From contig JAKPBN010000197.1 of the NCBI GenBank assembly GCA_029778945.1, positions 1 to 49,954 on the forward strand: a stretch of 49,954 bases of DNA. Direction: 5' to 3'. The notes beneath the pieces were generated by a model. The model worked only from the letters and a program-made list of their open reading frames with translations. It had not been told where the DNA came from and searched no databases. The number at the start of each line of letters is the position of its first letter. Positions within the stretch are counted from its first letter, which is position 1. The stretch comes from Spirochaetota bacterium (GTDB lineage Bacteria > Spirochaetota > Spirochaetia > Treponematales > Rectinemataceae). Positions 16,326 to 23,716 of this stretch are shown piece by piece. The position numbers and the translations under genes are program-made.

Positions 16326-16715
16326 ATGAAACGATCCCTCATCATCCTTGGTCTTCTTGCGGTCCTTTCCCTTGGCGCGGCAAACGCCGAGACCTCGGCC
16401 TTTTACCCCGTCAGGGTGAATGTCGTAAAGGTGTTTTCCCATTCCGATGGCTACGAGGTCATCTACCGCAAGGGCATCGCGGATACCGCCGCGGCCTTTG
16501 TGCCCATCAAGTGGTTTGTGCCCGGGGGCAAGGCTGAGCTCGTGCAGGCCAATGACGCGGCCTATCCCTACATGGTTGTCTTCTACAAGGAAGGCAAGTT
16601 TGACCACCTCCGCCTCTATGTCCAATCCAACCTAAGGGACTCGAGCTGGGGTACCCTGGATCCCAAGGCCGGGGAGGGCAAGTTTGGGGCCGAGGACATA
16701 AAGCTGGAATTCTGA
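16326..16715 (+). CDS. Small secreted/periplasmic protein of unknown function
   Basis: 129 residues. ATG at 16326 has GGGAGG about 6 bases upstream. Residues 1-21 are a standard Sec signal peptide (MKRSLIILGLLAVLSLG, cleavage probably after ANA). There is no lipobox cysteine, so it should be soluble. The mature part of about 108 residues looks all-beta, with alternating hydrophobics (YPVRVNVVKVF, PYMVVFYKEG, LRLYVQSNLRDSSWG). It has its own promoter and a strong terminator, so it is a monocistronic unit. I do not recognise the family. Confidence 0.75.
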   Translation: MKRSLIILGLLAVLSLGAANAETSAFYPVRVNVVKVFSHSDGYEVIYRKGIADTAAAFVPIKWFVPGGKAELVQANDAAYPYMVVFYKEGKFDHLRLYVQSNLRDSSWGTLDPKAGEGKFGAEDIKLEF

Positions 16716-16746
16716 TACTCTCTCCTCGTGCTTAGCCCCGTGAGCT

Positions 16747-16785
16747 CCGCCGTCCGGCCCAAGGTCAGGACGGCGGTTTTATACA
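16747..16785 (+). terminator. Rho-independent terminator
   Basis: CCGCCGTCC (16747-16755) pairs with GGACGGCGG (16768-16776), followed by TTTTATACATTTTT. It ends the secreted-protein transcript. Confidence 0.85.
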
Positions 16786-16807
16786 TTTTTGGAAGGCGGA
16801 AGCTGTC

Positions 16808-17782
16808 ATGAAGCGCGTTCCCAGGGAGCTCCTCGAATTCGTCGAGAATTACGGCACCTTTTATGTCATAGGCCACAAGGAGCCCGATGGGGACTGCATC
16901 GGGTCCCAGCTCGCCCTCGCCTCCTTTCTCAAGCGCCAGGGCAAGAATGTCTCCCTCCTCTCGGCAGGGCCTTTTACCCGCACAGAAGTCATGCCCTACG
17001 AGCATCGGTTTTCCCAGGAAGCCCCTGAGGAAAAGGCCTCCGAGCGCGCCGCGGGCTTTATCCTCGACTGCTCCAGCCTGGGCCGGATTGGCTCCATCGC
17101 CCAGACCCTGCCCTCGGTGCCCCTGGCTTTTATCGATCACCACGCCTCGGGGGAGGCCTCGGGCCAGGTGGTTTTCATTGACGACCAGGCTCCCTCGGTG
17201 ACCCTTATGGTCCTGGCCCTTATCGAGGCCTTGGGCCAGGCTCCCACCAAGGAGGAGGCGGAATACCTTCTTTTCGGCCTCTCCACGGACTCAGGCTTTT
17301 TCCGCCACATCGACGAGACCGGGGCCGAGACCTTTGCCGCCGCCTCCCGCCTCATCGCCGCCGGAGCCTCGCCCAAGAAAGCCTTTGCCCAGATGAGCGG
17401 GGGCAAGAGCCTCCTGTCCCGGCGCCTCCTGGGGGAGATCCTCGCCCGTACCGAGCCCTATTTCGATGGCCGCCTTCTCGTGTCCTTTGTCAATCTGGAG
17501 GACCAAAACCGCTTTGGCCAGGCCTCCCGGGACTCGGATATGGTCTACCAGCTGCTCTTTGGGGTAGCCGGCTGCGAGGCGGCCATGGTCATTCGGCAGG
17601 AGTCCGAGACCGATTGCACCGTGGGCTTCCGGGCCCGGGATAGGATCGATGTGGGATCCATCGCCGCCCGGTTTGGGGGCGGGGGCCATAGGCTGGCGGC
17701 CGGCGCCCTGATCCGGGGCAAGATCGAGGAAGTCCGGGACAAGCTGATAGCGGCTTTTGAGTCCTCGATGCCCGAGGAATAG
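16808..17782 (+). CDS. nrnA: DHH/DHHA1 phosphoesterase, NrnA-like (oligoribonuclease/pAp phosphatase)
   Basis: 324 residues. DHH motifs: GHKEPDGDCIGSQLAL (metal-binding Asp pair), ILDCSSLGRIG and FIDHHAS. The C-terminal DHHA1 domain ends in the substrate motif GGGGHRLAAGAL. The length matches the NrnA family, which degrades nano-RNAs (including pGpG, the product of c-di-GMP breakdown) and dephosphorylates pAp. Which activity dominates cannot be told from sequence; a link to the PilZ gene is only speculative. Preceded and followed by Rho-independent terminators, so it is probably a single-gene unit, though I see no clear promoter. Confidence 0.85.
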   Translation: MKRVPRELLEFVENYGTFYVIGHKEPDGDCIGSQLALASFLKRQGKNVSLLSAGPFTRTEVMPYEHRFSQEAPEEKASERAAGFILDCSSLGRIGSIAQTLPSVPLAFIDHHASGEASGQVVFIDDQAPSVTLMVLALIEALGQAPTKEEAEYLLFGLSTDSGFFRHIDETGAETFAAASRLIAAGASPKKAFAQMSGGKSLLSRRLLGEILARTEPYFDGRLLVSFVNLEDQNRFGQASRDSDMVYQLLFGVAGCEAAMVIRQESETDCTVGFRARDRIDVGSIAARFGGGGHRLAAGALIRGKIEEVRDKLIAAFESSMPEE

Positions 17783-17806
17783 AGTTTTGTAAGGCAATGT
17801 AAGAAC

Positions 17807-17838
17807 GCCCCAATCCATCGCGGACTGGGGCTTTTTTT
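17807..17838 (+). terminator. Rho-independent terminator after the NrnA-like gene
   Basis: GCCCCA...TGGGGC hairpin (17807-17831) followed by seven T residues. Confidence 0.85.
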
Positions 17839-17944
17839 ATCTGATGTCCAATTCCTTGTACCGACTGTCCTTGCCTTTCAGCTTATAGGGCTCCCGAAAA
17901 CCTGGGCACGGTTCCTGCAGTTCCAGCTCTGCGGGAGGATGCCC

Positions 17945-18811
17945 ATGGCTAACGAAAGGCTTCACGACCTAGTTCGCGCTTGTAGGGATGGCTTCCTGGA
18001 GGCCGAGGACGTCTACCAGCGGATAGCCTGCGAGGTTTACCGGAATCCTCTCCGGTATGGCTTTGACGGCGAGGATGACGCCGCCGAGGCCCTTATCCGC
18101 TACAAGGCCAGGATCAAGAACTTTGTCCTCCGCTACACGGACCAGGGGGTTCCCTTCGAGGCCTACCTAGCCACCAGCCTGCGCTTCCTGGCCCGGAGCA
18201 TACGCCGGGAGGGTAGGAGGAAGAGGGAAAAGGAGTTGGTCTGCGAGCGCAGCGAGGGCTGGGCGGCGGAAAGCCGCCGGTATGCCGGCTCCGCCCAGCC
18301 ATTCCTCCTCGAGGCCTGCCTCGACCTGCCCTGGGCCAAGGAAGGCCGCAGGCCCCGGGGCGGTGAGGAGGAGGCCTTCCGCACGAGGCTGGTCTTTCTC
18401 TACCTGAAATGCGCCTGGGATGTGGACGAGGAAGTGACGGAAAAAGTGGCCCAGGCGGCGGAGGTGCCCCAGGATTGGCTCTCCGCCGCGGCGGCCCAGT
18501 CCCTCCGCAGTCTCGAGGCCGAGCGCTGCCGCTTCGAGCGCCTCTGTGCCCGCCGGGACAGGTCCTGGGGCCGGATCTGCCTCCTCGAGGGCCGGCAAAG
18601 GCTCGAGCTCGATCCCCAAGCCCGGAGCGATCTGGTCCGGAGCATCCGCCGGGAGCAAGAGCGCTTGGGCAGGGTAAGGAGGGAACTCAAGGCCTTTAGG
18701 CCCACGGTGTCCAATGCCGTCGTGGCGCGGATCCTTGGCGTGCCCAAGGGGACGGTGGACTCGGGCCTCTACTACCTCCGCCGGCGCCTGGTCGAGCCTG
18801 TGGACTTGTAA
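17945..18811 (+). CDS. Sigma-70-like DNA-binding protein of unknown role
   Basis: 288 residues. The N-terminal part (about 10-95) resembles sigma region 2: VYQRIACEVYRNPLRYGF, then EALIRYKARIKNFVLRYTD and FEAYLATSLRFLARSIRREGRR. The C-terminus resembles region 4: SNAVVARILGVPKGTVDSGL followed by YYLRRRL, a helix-turn-helix ending. The middle (about 95-225) is helical and Arg/Glu-rich, unlike standard sigma factors. Two ATGs are possible; the first (17939) abuts GGGAGG, and the second (17945) has a 6-base spacer and is chosen. It may be a divergent alternative sigma factor or a sigma-derived regulator. I know no named family. Confidence 0.6.
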   Translation: MANERLHDLVRACRDGFLEAEDVYQRIACEVYRNPLRYGFDGEDDAAEALIRYKARIKNFVLRYTDQGVPFEAYLATSLRFLARSIRREGRRKREKELVCERSEGWAAESRRYAGSAQPFLLEACLDLPWAKEGRRPRGGEEEAFRTRLVFLYLKCAWDVDEEVTEKVAQAAEVPQDWLSAAAAQSLRSLEAERCRFERLCARRDRSWGRICLLEGRQRLELDPQARSDLVRSIRREQERLGRVRRELKAFRPTVSNAVVARILGVPKGTVDSGLYYLRRRLVEPVDL

Positions 18812-18835
18812 GCCCCGGGCCGGGGCGGCTATGCT
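18806..18835 (+). promoter_or_regulatory. Putative rdgB promoter giving a very short or absent leader
   Basis: TTGTAA (18806-18811, containing the upstream stop codon), 18-base spacer, TATGCT (18830-18835). Eight bases then separate it from the rdgB ATG, and there is no Shine-Dalgarno. Confidence 0.4.
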
Positions 18836-18843
18836 CCCTTTCC

Positions 18844-19443
18844 ATGGAACTGATCGTCGCCACGGGCAATGCCCACAAGCTTGTCGAGCTCTCTGAGCTT
18901 TTTCCCGGCCACATCCTCCGCCGCCCCGCGGATGTGGGCTTTCCCGACTTCGATGTCCTCGAGGACGGGGATAGTTTTATAGCCAATGCCCTGAAAAAGG
19001 CCGAGGCCCTCCGCCGCCTCCTGGGGCGCCCCGTCCTGGCCGATGATTCGGGCCTTGCCGTCCGGGGCCTTGGGGGGAGGCCCGGCATCCATTCGGCCCG
19101 GTATGGCGGCTCCCCGGATGGCTCGGTCAAGCTCGAGGCCGGAGAGCGCAACGCCTTTCTGCTCAAGGAGTGCGAGGGCCTCCAGGACCGGGCCTGCGCC
19201 TTTGTCTGCTGCCTTGTCCTCTCCCTCTCGGAGGAGCGCTTTTTTGTGGTCCAGGAGACCCTCGAGGGCGAACTGCTCCGCTCTCCCCGGGGCCAGGCCG
19301 GCTTTGGCTACGACCCCATTGTCTACGTACCCGGCTACGGCAAGAGCGTCGCCGAGCTGTCGTCGGCGGAAAAAAACGCCATATCCCACCGGGGCCGGGC
19401 CGCCCAGCGCATGGCGGCCCTCCTCGCCGACCTGGAAGGATAA
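18844..19443 (+). CDS. rdgB: RdgB/HAM1 non-canonical purine NTP pyrophosphatase
   Basis: 199 residues. Hydrolyses dITP, dXTP and ITP to monophosphates, keeping deaminated purines out of DNA. Signature residues: IVATGNAHKLVEL (substrate loop), the metal and catalytic site VLADDSGLAV, PGIHSARYGG, GFGYDPI and KNAISHRGRA. The length is normal (about 195-205). There is no Shine-Dalgarno before the ATG, and a -10-like TATGCT ends 8 bases upstream. A terminator follows directly. Confidence 0.94.
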   Translation: MELIVATGNAHKLVELSELFPGHILRRPADVGFPDFDVLEDGDSFIANALKKAEALRRLLGRPVLADDSGLAVRGLGGRPGIHSARYGGSPDGSVKLEAGERNAFLLKECEGLQDRACAFVCCLVLSLSEERFFVVQETLEGELLRSPRGQAGFGYDPIVYVPGYGKSVAELSSAEKNAISHRGRAAQRMAALLADLEG

Positions 19444-19479
19444 ACAGAACGGCCACCCTTGCGGGTGGCCGTCTTCTGT
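19444..19479. terminator. Bidirectional terminator between rdgB and rpmE
   Basis: ACGGCCACCC / GGGTGGCCGT with a 4-base loop, flanked by ACAGA and TCTGT, so the stem is long and nearly symmetrical. It lies between convergent rdgB (+) and rpmE (-). The T-runs on both sides are modest (CTTCT; TTCTGTTTAT). Confidence 0.7.
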
Positions 19480-19501
19480 GTGGGTACGAGGAAGTAAGCG
19501 C

Positions 19502-19717
19502 TTACTTCTCTTCGGCTTTCTTGATGCCGTACTTCTTGTTGAAGCGCTCGATGCGGCCAGCGGTGTCGACGAGCTTCTGCTTGCCGGTAAAGAAGGGGTG
19601 GCAGGCCGAACAAATTTCAACCTGGATATTCTTCACCGTCGAACGGGTCTCGATGACATTGCCGCAGGCGCACTTGATGGTGGTGAGCTCGTACTTGGGA
19701 TGGATGTCCTTCTTCAC
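19502..19717 (-). CDS. rpmE: 50S ribosomal protein L31, zinc-binding type
   Basis: 71 residues from a GTG with GGAGG 7 bases upstream. Starts [20 protein letters not shown]. Four cysteines (16, 18, 37, 40; CAC and CSAC) form the zinc site of the C+ form of L31. [23 protein letters not shown] is the usual C-terminal pattern. It lies 69 bases downstream of rho on the same strand, a common arrangement, and is followed by a bidirectional terminator. Confidence 0.96.
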   Translation of the reverse strand: MKKDIHPKYELTTIKCACGNVIETRSTVKNIQVEICSACHPFFTGKQKLVDTAGRIERFNKKYGIKKAEEK

Positions 19718-19786
19718 AGCAAACCTCCGTGCCTGGCGAATGCAATTGTCTGAGGACCGGCCTTGCGGACGGTACAGCTAGATCCT

Positions 19787-21517
19787 TCAGTCTCCGCCGC
19801 CCAGGGGCGTGTTCATCGACCGGAGGAACGCGTCATTATTCTTGGATTTCATCATCTTGTCAATCAGGAGCTCCATGATCTCCACGTCGTCCATGGGGCT
19901 TATGACCTTGCGGAGGACCCAGATCTTCTGGAGTTCCTCGTCCGAGAGGAGGAGCTCTTCCTTGCGGGTGCCCGATTTTTTGATGTTGATGGCCGGGAAG
20001 GTCCGGCGGTCGGAGAGCCGGCGGTCCAGGTTGATCTCCATGTTGCCCGTGCCCTTGAACTCCTCGAAGATGACCTCGTCCATCCTCGAGCCCGTGTCTA
20101 TCAGGGCCGTGGCTATGATGGTCAGGGAGCCGCCTCCCTCGATGTTGCGGGCCGCGCCAAAGAAGCGCTTGGGCTTGTGGAGGGCGTTTGAGTCCACGCC
20201 GCCAGAGAGGATCTTGCCGCTCGTGGGCACCGTCTGGTTGTAGGCCCGGGCGAGGCGGGTGATGGAGTCAAGGAGGATCACCACGTCCTTGCCGTGCTCG
20301 ACCAGCCTCTTGGCCTTGTCCAGGACCATCTCCGCGACCTGGACGTGGCGGGTGGCCTGCTCGTCGAAGGTCGAGGAGATGACCTCGGCCTTGACCGTGC
20401 GCTCCATGTCCGTGACTTCCTCGGGGCGCTCGTCGATGAGGAGGACGATGAGGTAGACCTCGGGGTGGTTGGTCGTGATCGCATTGGCGATCTTCTGGAG
20501 GAGGATCGTCTTTCCGGTCTTGGGCGGGGAGACGACGAGGGCCCGCTGGCCCTTCCCTATGGGGCAGAAGAGATTGATGATCCGGGTCGAGGTCTCGGCC
20601 GTCGTGGTCTCGAGATTGAGCCTCTGCTGGGGGTAGAGGGGGGTGAGGTTCTCGAAGGGGATGCGGTTCTGGGCTACCGCGGGCTCGTCGAAGTTGACCT
20701 GCTCGACCCTGAGCATGGCGAAGAACCTCTCGCCCTCCTTGGGGCTGCGGATCTGGCCATAGACGGTGTCGCCGGTCTTGAGGTTGAAGAGCCTGATCTG
20801 GGAGGGGGAGATGTAGATGTCGTCCGAGCCGGGGAGGTAGGAGTTCTGGGGGGAGCGCAGGAAGCCGTAGCCGTCGGGGAGGATCTCCAGGGAGCCGTAG
20901 GCGTAGATGATGCCGCCCCGGTCCGTGTGGGCCTTCAGGATGTAGAAGATCAGCTCCTGCTTCTTGAAGGCGATCATCTCCTCATGGTTGAGGCCGTACT
21001 TGGCCCCGAGCTCCCGGAGCTCCTTGAGGCCCATCTCGGTCAGGTCGTTGATGGAGAGCCTCGAGCGGTTTTCGTTCTGCTCGGGCCTGCCCGACTCGCC
21101 TGCGGCCGCCGCCTGCCTGTCGTAGGCGTCCTGCCTCCGGGTAAAGCCGCCTTCGTTGTCCCGGTCATCCGTGCCGCGGAAGGACTGGGCCTGGGGGGGG
21201 AGGGGGGCGGGCTCGCCGTTCTCGGGCCTGGGAAGCTTGCGCTTGACCCGGATCCGGACGGGCCGCGGACCTTCGCCGTCCCCGCCAAAGCCCTCGGTGC
21301 CCTCATCGCCCTGGCCGTAGCCCGGCTCCGGGGACTGCCCCTCGGAGTCGGCGCCGCCATTATTCATGGCGCCGCCATTGTCGACAGAGTCGCCGGCGGC
21401 GTCCCGGTATTCCTCGGTCCGCCCGCTCTCGAGGGAGAGTTCGGGTTGGGGCTCCATATCTAGCTGTTCCGGGGTTTCGACCAGGTCGCCCGGTCGCTTC
21501 TTGCGAATAATCGCCAT
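19787..21517 (-). CDS. rho: Transcription termination factor Rho with long N-terminal extension
   Basis: 576 residues; typical Rho is about 420. ATG 21517 is chosen because AGGGAG lies 7 bases upstream; an ATG at 21550 has no ribosome-binding site. Residues 1-155 are an extra low-complexity Gly/Glu/Asp/Pro-rich region with a basic patch ([13 protein letters not shown]). Rho-N (about 157-195) and the cold-shock RNA-binding domain with DGYGFLR (215-221) follow. The ATPase has P-loop PPKTGKT (331-337) and [16 protein letters not shown]. Such extensions can change RNA binding or promote phase separation in other bacteria; the effect here is unknown. Confidence 0.96.
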   Translation of the reverse strand: MAIIRKKRPGDLVETPEQLDMEPQPELSLESGRTEEYRDAAGDSVDNGGAMNNGGADSEGQSPEPGYGQGDEGTEGFGGDGEGPRPVRIRVKRKLPRPENGEPAPLPPQAQSFRGTDDRDNEGGFTRRQDAYDRQAAAAGESGRPEQNENRSRLSINDLTEMGLKELRELGAKYGLNHEEMIAFKKQELIFYILKAHTDRGGIIYAYGSLEILPDGYGFLRSPQNSYLPGSDDIYISPSQIRLFNLKTGDTVYGQIRSPKEGERFFAMLRVEQVNFDEPAVAQNRIPFENLTPLYPQQRLNLETTTAETSTRIINLFCPIGKGQRALVVSPPKTGKTILLQKIANAITTNHPEVYLIVLLIDERPEEVTDMERTVKAEVISSTFDEQATRHVQVAEMVLDKAKRLVEHGKDVVILLDSITRLARAYNQTVPTSGKILSGGVDSNALHKPKRFFGAARNIEGGGSLTIIATALIDTGSRMDEVIFEEFKGTGNMEINLDRRLSDRRTFPAINIKKSGTRKEELLLSDEELQKIWVLRKVISPMDDVEIMELLIDKMMKSKNNDAFLRSMNTPLGGGD

Positions 21518-21720
21518 GGGTTTCTCCCTGCGCTGTTCTGCTGTGTCCATTGATTTTGGGGGAAGAGCTTGAAGGGCTCCGTCCTTTTCGTCTGCCTTAA
21601 TGTGGGATTTAGTCGGATGAAAGGGGCTTTCGGTTAAGTCCTTCGAGCCTTATCTGCAAGGGGGAAGGGCTTACCACCGGGCACCGCGACAGGGGTCGAG
21701 GCACACTACAGCCGTGGTAT
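21518..21720 (-). other. Long (about 200 nt) 5' leader of rho
   Basis: The stretch between the predicted start site near 21720 and the rho ATG holds no convincing ORF. Its RNA is rich in C-runs with few stable hairpins, as expected of a Rho-binding (rut-like) region, so feedback termination by Rho itself is plausible. I see no intrinsic terminator in it. Confidence 0.45.
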
Positions 21721-21726
21721 CGGAAA

Positions 21727-21755
21727 ACTATAGACCGGCCTCTCGTGGTTGTCAA
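21727..21755 (-). promoter_or_regulatory. Strong sigma-70 promoter of rho
   Basis: Minus strand: TTGACA (21750-21755), 17-base spacer, TATAGT (21727-21732), near consensus. The -35 overlaps the last codons of pncC. Confidence 0.8.
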
Positions 21756-22288
21756 TATCGTGTCCCGGGGCGCGTGCCCCCTGGGGTGATCTTCTGGATC
21801 CAGGCCGCCCCTCCTCCAAGGAGGGCCGTGGCGGCCTGTTCCCTCACCTCCCGGCGCCCGCCTTGGAAGTGGAATTCCTCGCTGCCGGCCTGGTTCCCCG
21901 GGCCAACCCAGGCACAGCAGACCCGGCCTGGGCCTTCTTCCCCGGCCTCGGTGCCCGGGCCAGCAAACCCGGTGACTGCGGCGGCCAGGGCCAGGCCCGC
22001 CTGCCCCGAGGCCGCCAGGGCTCCCCGCGCCATCTCTAAGGCCGTCTGTCTTGAGACAATCCCATGGGCCGCGACAGTTCCAGGATCCACGCCCAGGAGT
22101 TTCACCTTTGCTTCAAGCGAATAGCTCACGAAGCCTCCCCAAAAGAGGAGGGAAGAGCCAGGGATCTCGGTAAAGGCCTCGGCCGCCAGGCCCCCCGTGC
22201 AGGACTCGGCCAGGACTAGCCTAAGGCCCGAGGCCTCAAGGGAAGAAAAGAGCCTCCCGGCGGCGGCCGAAAGGTCCTCCATGCCCAT
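21752..22288 (-). CDS. pncC: CinA C-terminal domain / nicotinamide-nucleotide amidohydrolase
   Basis: 178 residues. Matches the stand-alone C-terminal domain of CinA, which converts NMN to nicotinate mononucleotide in pyridine-nucleotide recycling. Visible motifs: LVLAESCTGGLAAEAFTEIPGSS, GGFVSYSLEAKVKLLGV and AAAVTGFAGPGT. The ATG at 22288 lies 1 base after the bactofilin stop; another at 22282 is possible. Amidase activity is assumed from the family. Last gene of the response-regulator/bactofilin operon. Confidence 0.88.
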   Translation of the reverse strand: MGMEDLSAAAGRLFSSLEASGLRLVLAESCTGGLAAEAFTEIPGSSLLFWGGFVSYSLEAKVKLLGVDPGTVAAHGIVSRQTALEMARGALAASGQAGLALAAAVTGFAGPGTEAGEEGPGRVCCAWVGPGNQAGSEEFHFQGGRREVREQAATALLGGGAAWIQKITPGGTRPGTRY

Positions 22289-22289
22289 C

Positions 22290-22685
22290 CTAGTGGGGCC
22301 CATCCTTGGCCGCAAAGGGACTATAGGCGGCGGGGTCGCGGATCATCTCGCAGGCTCCCTCGAAGACTACCCCGTCGGCTATCCTAAGCCGGGCGGTCCG
22401 GACATTGCCGTAGACCTTGGCCGAGGCCATCATCTCGATGCGGTCCGCGGCCTCGATGTCCCCATGGACGGTCCCGCCTATGACAACGCTCGTGGCCTTG
22501 ATCCGGCGGGCGGTCACCACGGCCTCCGGGTCGATATAGAGCCTTCCGGTGGCGTCTATCTCGCCCTCGAAGCTGCCGCGGATGCGCAGGGAATCACTGA
22601 AGCTGAGGATCCCGGAAAAGGAGGTCTCGGCCCCGAGGGTTGTGGCCGCGGTCAAGGGACCTTCCTGGAGTTTGTTCTTGGGCAT
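22290..22685 (-). CDS. Bactofilin (polymer-forming cytoskeletal protein)
   Basis: 131 residues. The central 100 residues carry the bactofilin beta-helix pattern: FSGILSFSDSLRIRGSFEGEI, GRLYIDPEAVVTARRIKATSVVIGGTVHGDI, RIEMMASAKVYGNVRTARLRI. The N- and C-terminal tails are short and unstructured, as usual. Bactofilins self-assemble without nucleotide on the inner membrane and shape or position wall-synthesis machinery; in spirochaetes they have been linked to helical form and motility. It lies 9 bases downstream of the small TPR module. Confidence 0.93.
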   Translation of the reverse strand: MPKNKLQEGPLTAATTLGAETSFSGILSFSDSLRIRGSFEGEIDATGRLYIDPEAVVTARRIKATSVVIGGTVHGDIEAADRIEMMASAKVYGNVRTARLRIADGVVFEGACEMIRDPAAYSPFAAKDGPH

Positions 22686-22694
22686 GGAGCTCTC

Positions 22695-22916
22695 TTATTT
22701 CGTCTTGAACACGAACACCCCATCCCAGTCTTCCGGGGGCGGATTCTCGACGTAGTATTGGCAACGCTGGTAGTACACCTTGGAGGGGCCATCCTCAGGA
22801 TCGGTCTTGAGGGCCTCCCCGAAGTATTTCAGCGCCTCCGGAAAATTCATCATCTTGTAGAGCTTGCGTCCCTGGGCAAAGAGATCGAGAACCTTCCGCT
22901 TTTCCTCGGTGATCAT
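22695..22916 (-). CDS. Stand-alone TPR-like module resembling the tail of nucleotide cyclases
   Basis: 73 residues. Contains one TPR-like hairpin (FAQGRKLYKMMNFPEALKYFGEALKTDP) and ends NPPPEDWDGVFVFKTK. From memory, this TPR plus NPPPEDWDG ending is common at the C-terminus of adenylate/guanylate cyclases in spirochaetes and related bacteria; here it stands alone without a cyclase domain. It sits between a response regulator (22 bases) and a bactofilin (9 bases), suggesting a signalling or adaptor role. That role is inference. Confidence 0.7.
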   Translation of the reverse strand: MITEEKRKVLDLFAQGRKLYKMMNFPEALKYFGEALKTDPEDGPSKVYYQRCQYYVENPPPEDWDGVFVFKTK

Positions 22917-22938
22917 TCTTCCTCCCCGGCCCCAGGGC

Positions 22939-23631
22939 CTAGCCCCTTAGGCTCTTTTTGAGGGCCGGCAGGGCCGTCTCCCTCTGCCTCAGGTTCTCGG
23001 CCTCGGCCCTCAGGGCCAAGACCGCCTGGTCAAGGCCATCGAGCTTGGCAAGGGCCTGGGCGCATTCCTGGCGGGCCCGGTCCACAAAGGGCTTGGCGTC
23101 CCCGCACTCGGGGGCCAGGACCGTCGCCTCCCGCTCGAGGCTGCGAAGGGGCTCCCGGAGGCCATCGACATAGGCCAGGACCCGGCTGGCGATCTCCTCG
23201 GAGACCTGGATCCTCTCTTCCCGGCGCTCGATCTGGCCCACAAGCTCCCTCGTCCGGAGGACGACCCTGATCCTGGCCAGGACCTCGCTGAAGTTAAAGG
23301 GCTTGGTGATATAGTCATCCGCCCCGAGCTCGCGGCCCTCGACCTTGTCCTTGACGTCGTCCATCGCGGAAAACCTGATGATGGGCACCTCGGAAAAGTC
23401 CCGGTATTCCTCGCTGGTCTTGAGGATCCTGGTCACTTCCCAGCCCGAGAGCTTGGGCATCACATTGTCGAGGAGGATGAGGTCGGGCTTCCAGCGCTTG
23501 ACCTTCTCCAGGGCTTCCTGGCCGTTCTCAGCCTTTTCGATGTCAAAGCCCAGCTTGGTGAGCATCACATCAAAGAATTCCAGATTTATCTGCTCGTCGT
23601 CCACGAGAAGTATGCGCTTCTTAGTGTCCAT
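22939..23631 (-). CDS. Response regulator with a C-terminal coiled coil, no DNA-binding domain
   Basis: 230 residues. The receiver domain (1-125) has the acidic pair in LLVDDEQ, phospho-acceptor Asp in LILLDNVMPKLSG, the conserved Ser (RFSAMDD) and Lys in DDYITKPFN. Residues 130-230 are charged, helical and coiled-coil-like, with no output enzyme or helix-turn-helix. It likely acts through protein contacts. ATG 23631 is chosen over a GTG at 23643 that lacks a ribosome-binding site. First gene of an operon with a TPR module, bactofilin and pncC, so control of the bactofilin scaffold is a possible role. No partner kinase is adjacent. Confidence 0.88.
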   Translation of the reverse strand: MDTKKRILLVDDEQINLEFFDVMLTKLGFDIEKAENGQEALEKVKRWKPDLILLDNVMPKLSGWEVTRILKTSEEYRDFSEVPIIRFSAMDDVKDKVEGRELGADDYITKPFNFSEVLARIRVVLRTRELVGQIERREERIQVSEEIASRVLAYVDGLREPLRSLEREATVLAPECGDAKPFVDRARQECAQALAKLDGLDQAVLALRAEAENLRQRETALPALKKSLRG

Positions 23632-23687
23632 GCCGTTTTCCACCGAGGGTTGTATCTAGTCTGAGCCCCTCAGGGCTCGAGGGCTTT

Positions 23688-23716
23688 ATTCTCACACAGG
23701 CCAGATTCCTTGTCAA
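23688..23716 (-). promoter_or_regulatory. Putative promoter of the response regulator/bactofilin operon
   Basis: Minus strand: TTGACA (23711-23716), 17-base spacer, GAGAAT (23688-23693). The -35 is perfect and overlaps the last codons of lnt; the -10 matches 4 of 6. Confidence 0.5.

Noticed and set aside
20294-21463. 389-codon plus-strand frame opposite rho
   Set aside because: Shadow; rho is certain from its ATPase motifs.
23660-23682. Hairpin GAGCCC/GGGCTC between lnt and the response regulator
   Set aside because: On the minus strand it is not followed by a T-run and lies after the promoter, so it is not a terminator of lnt; at most a leader hairpin.
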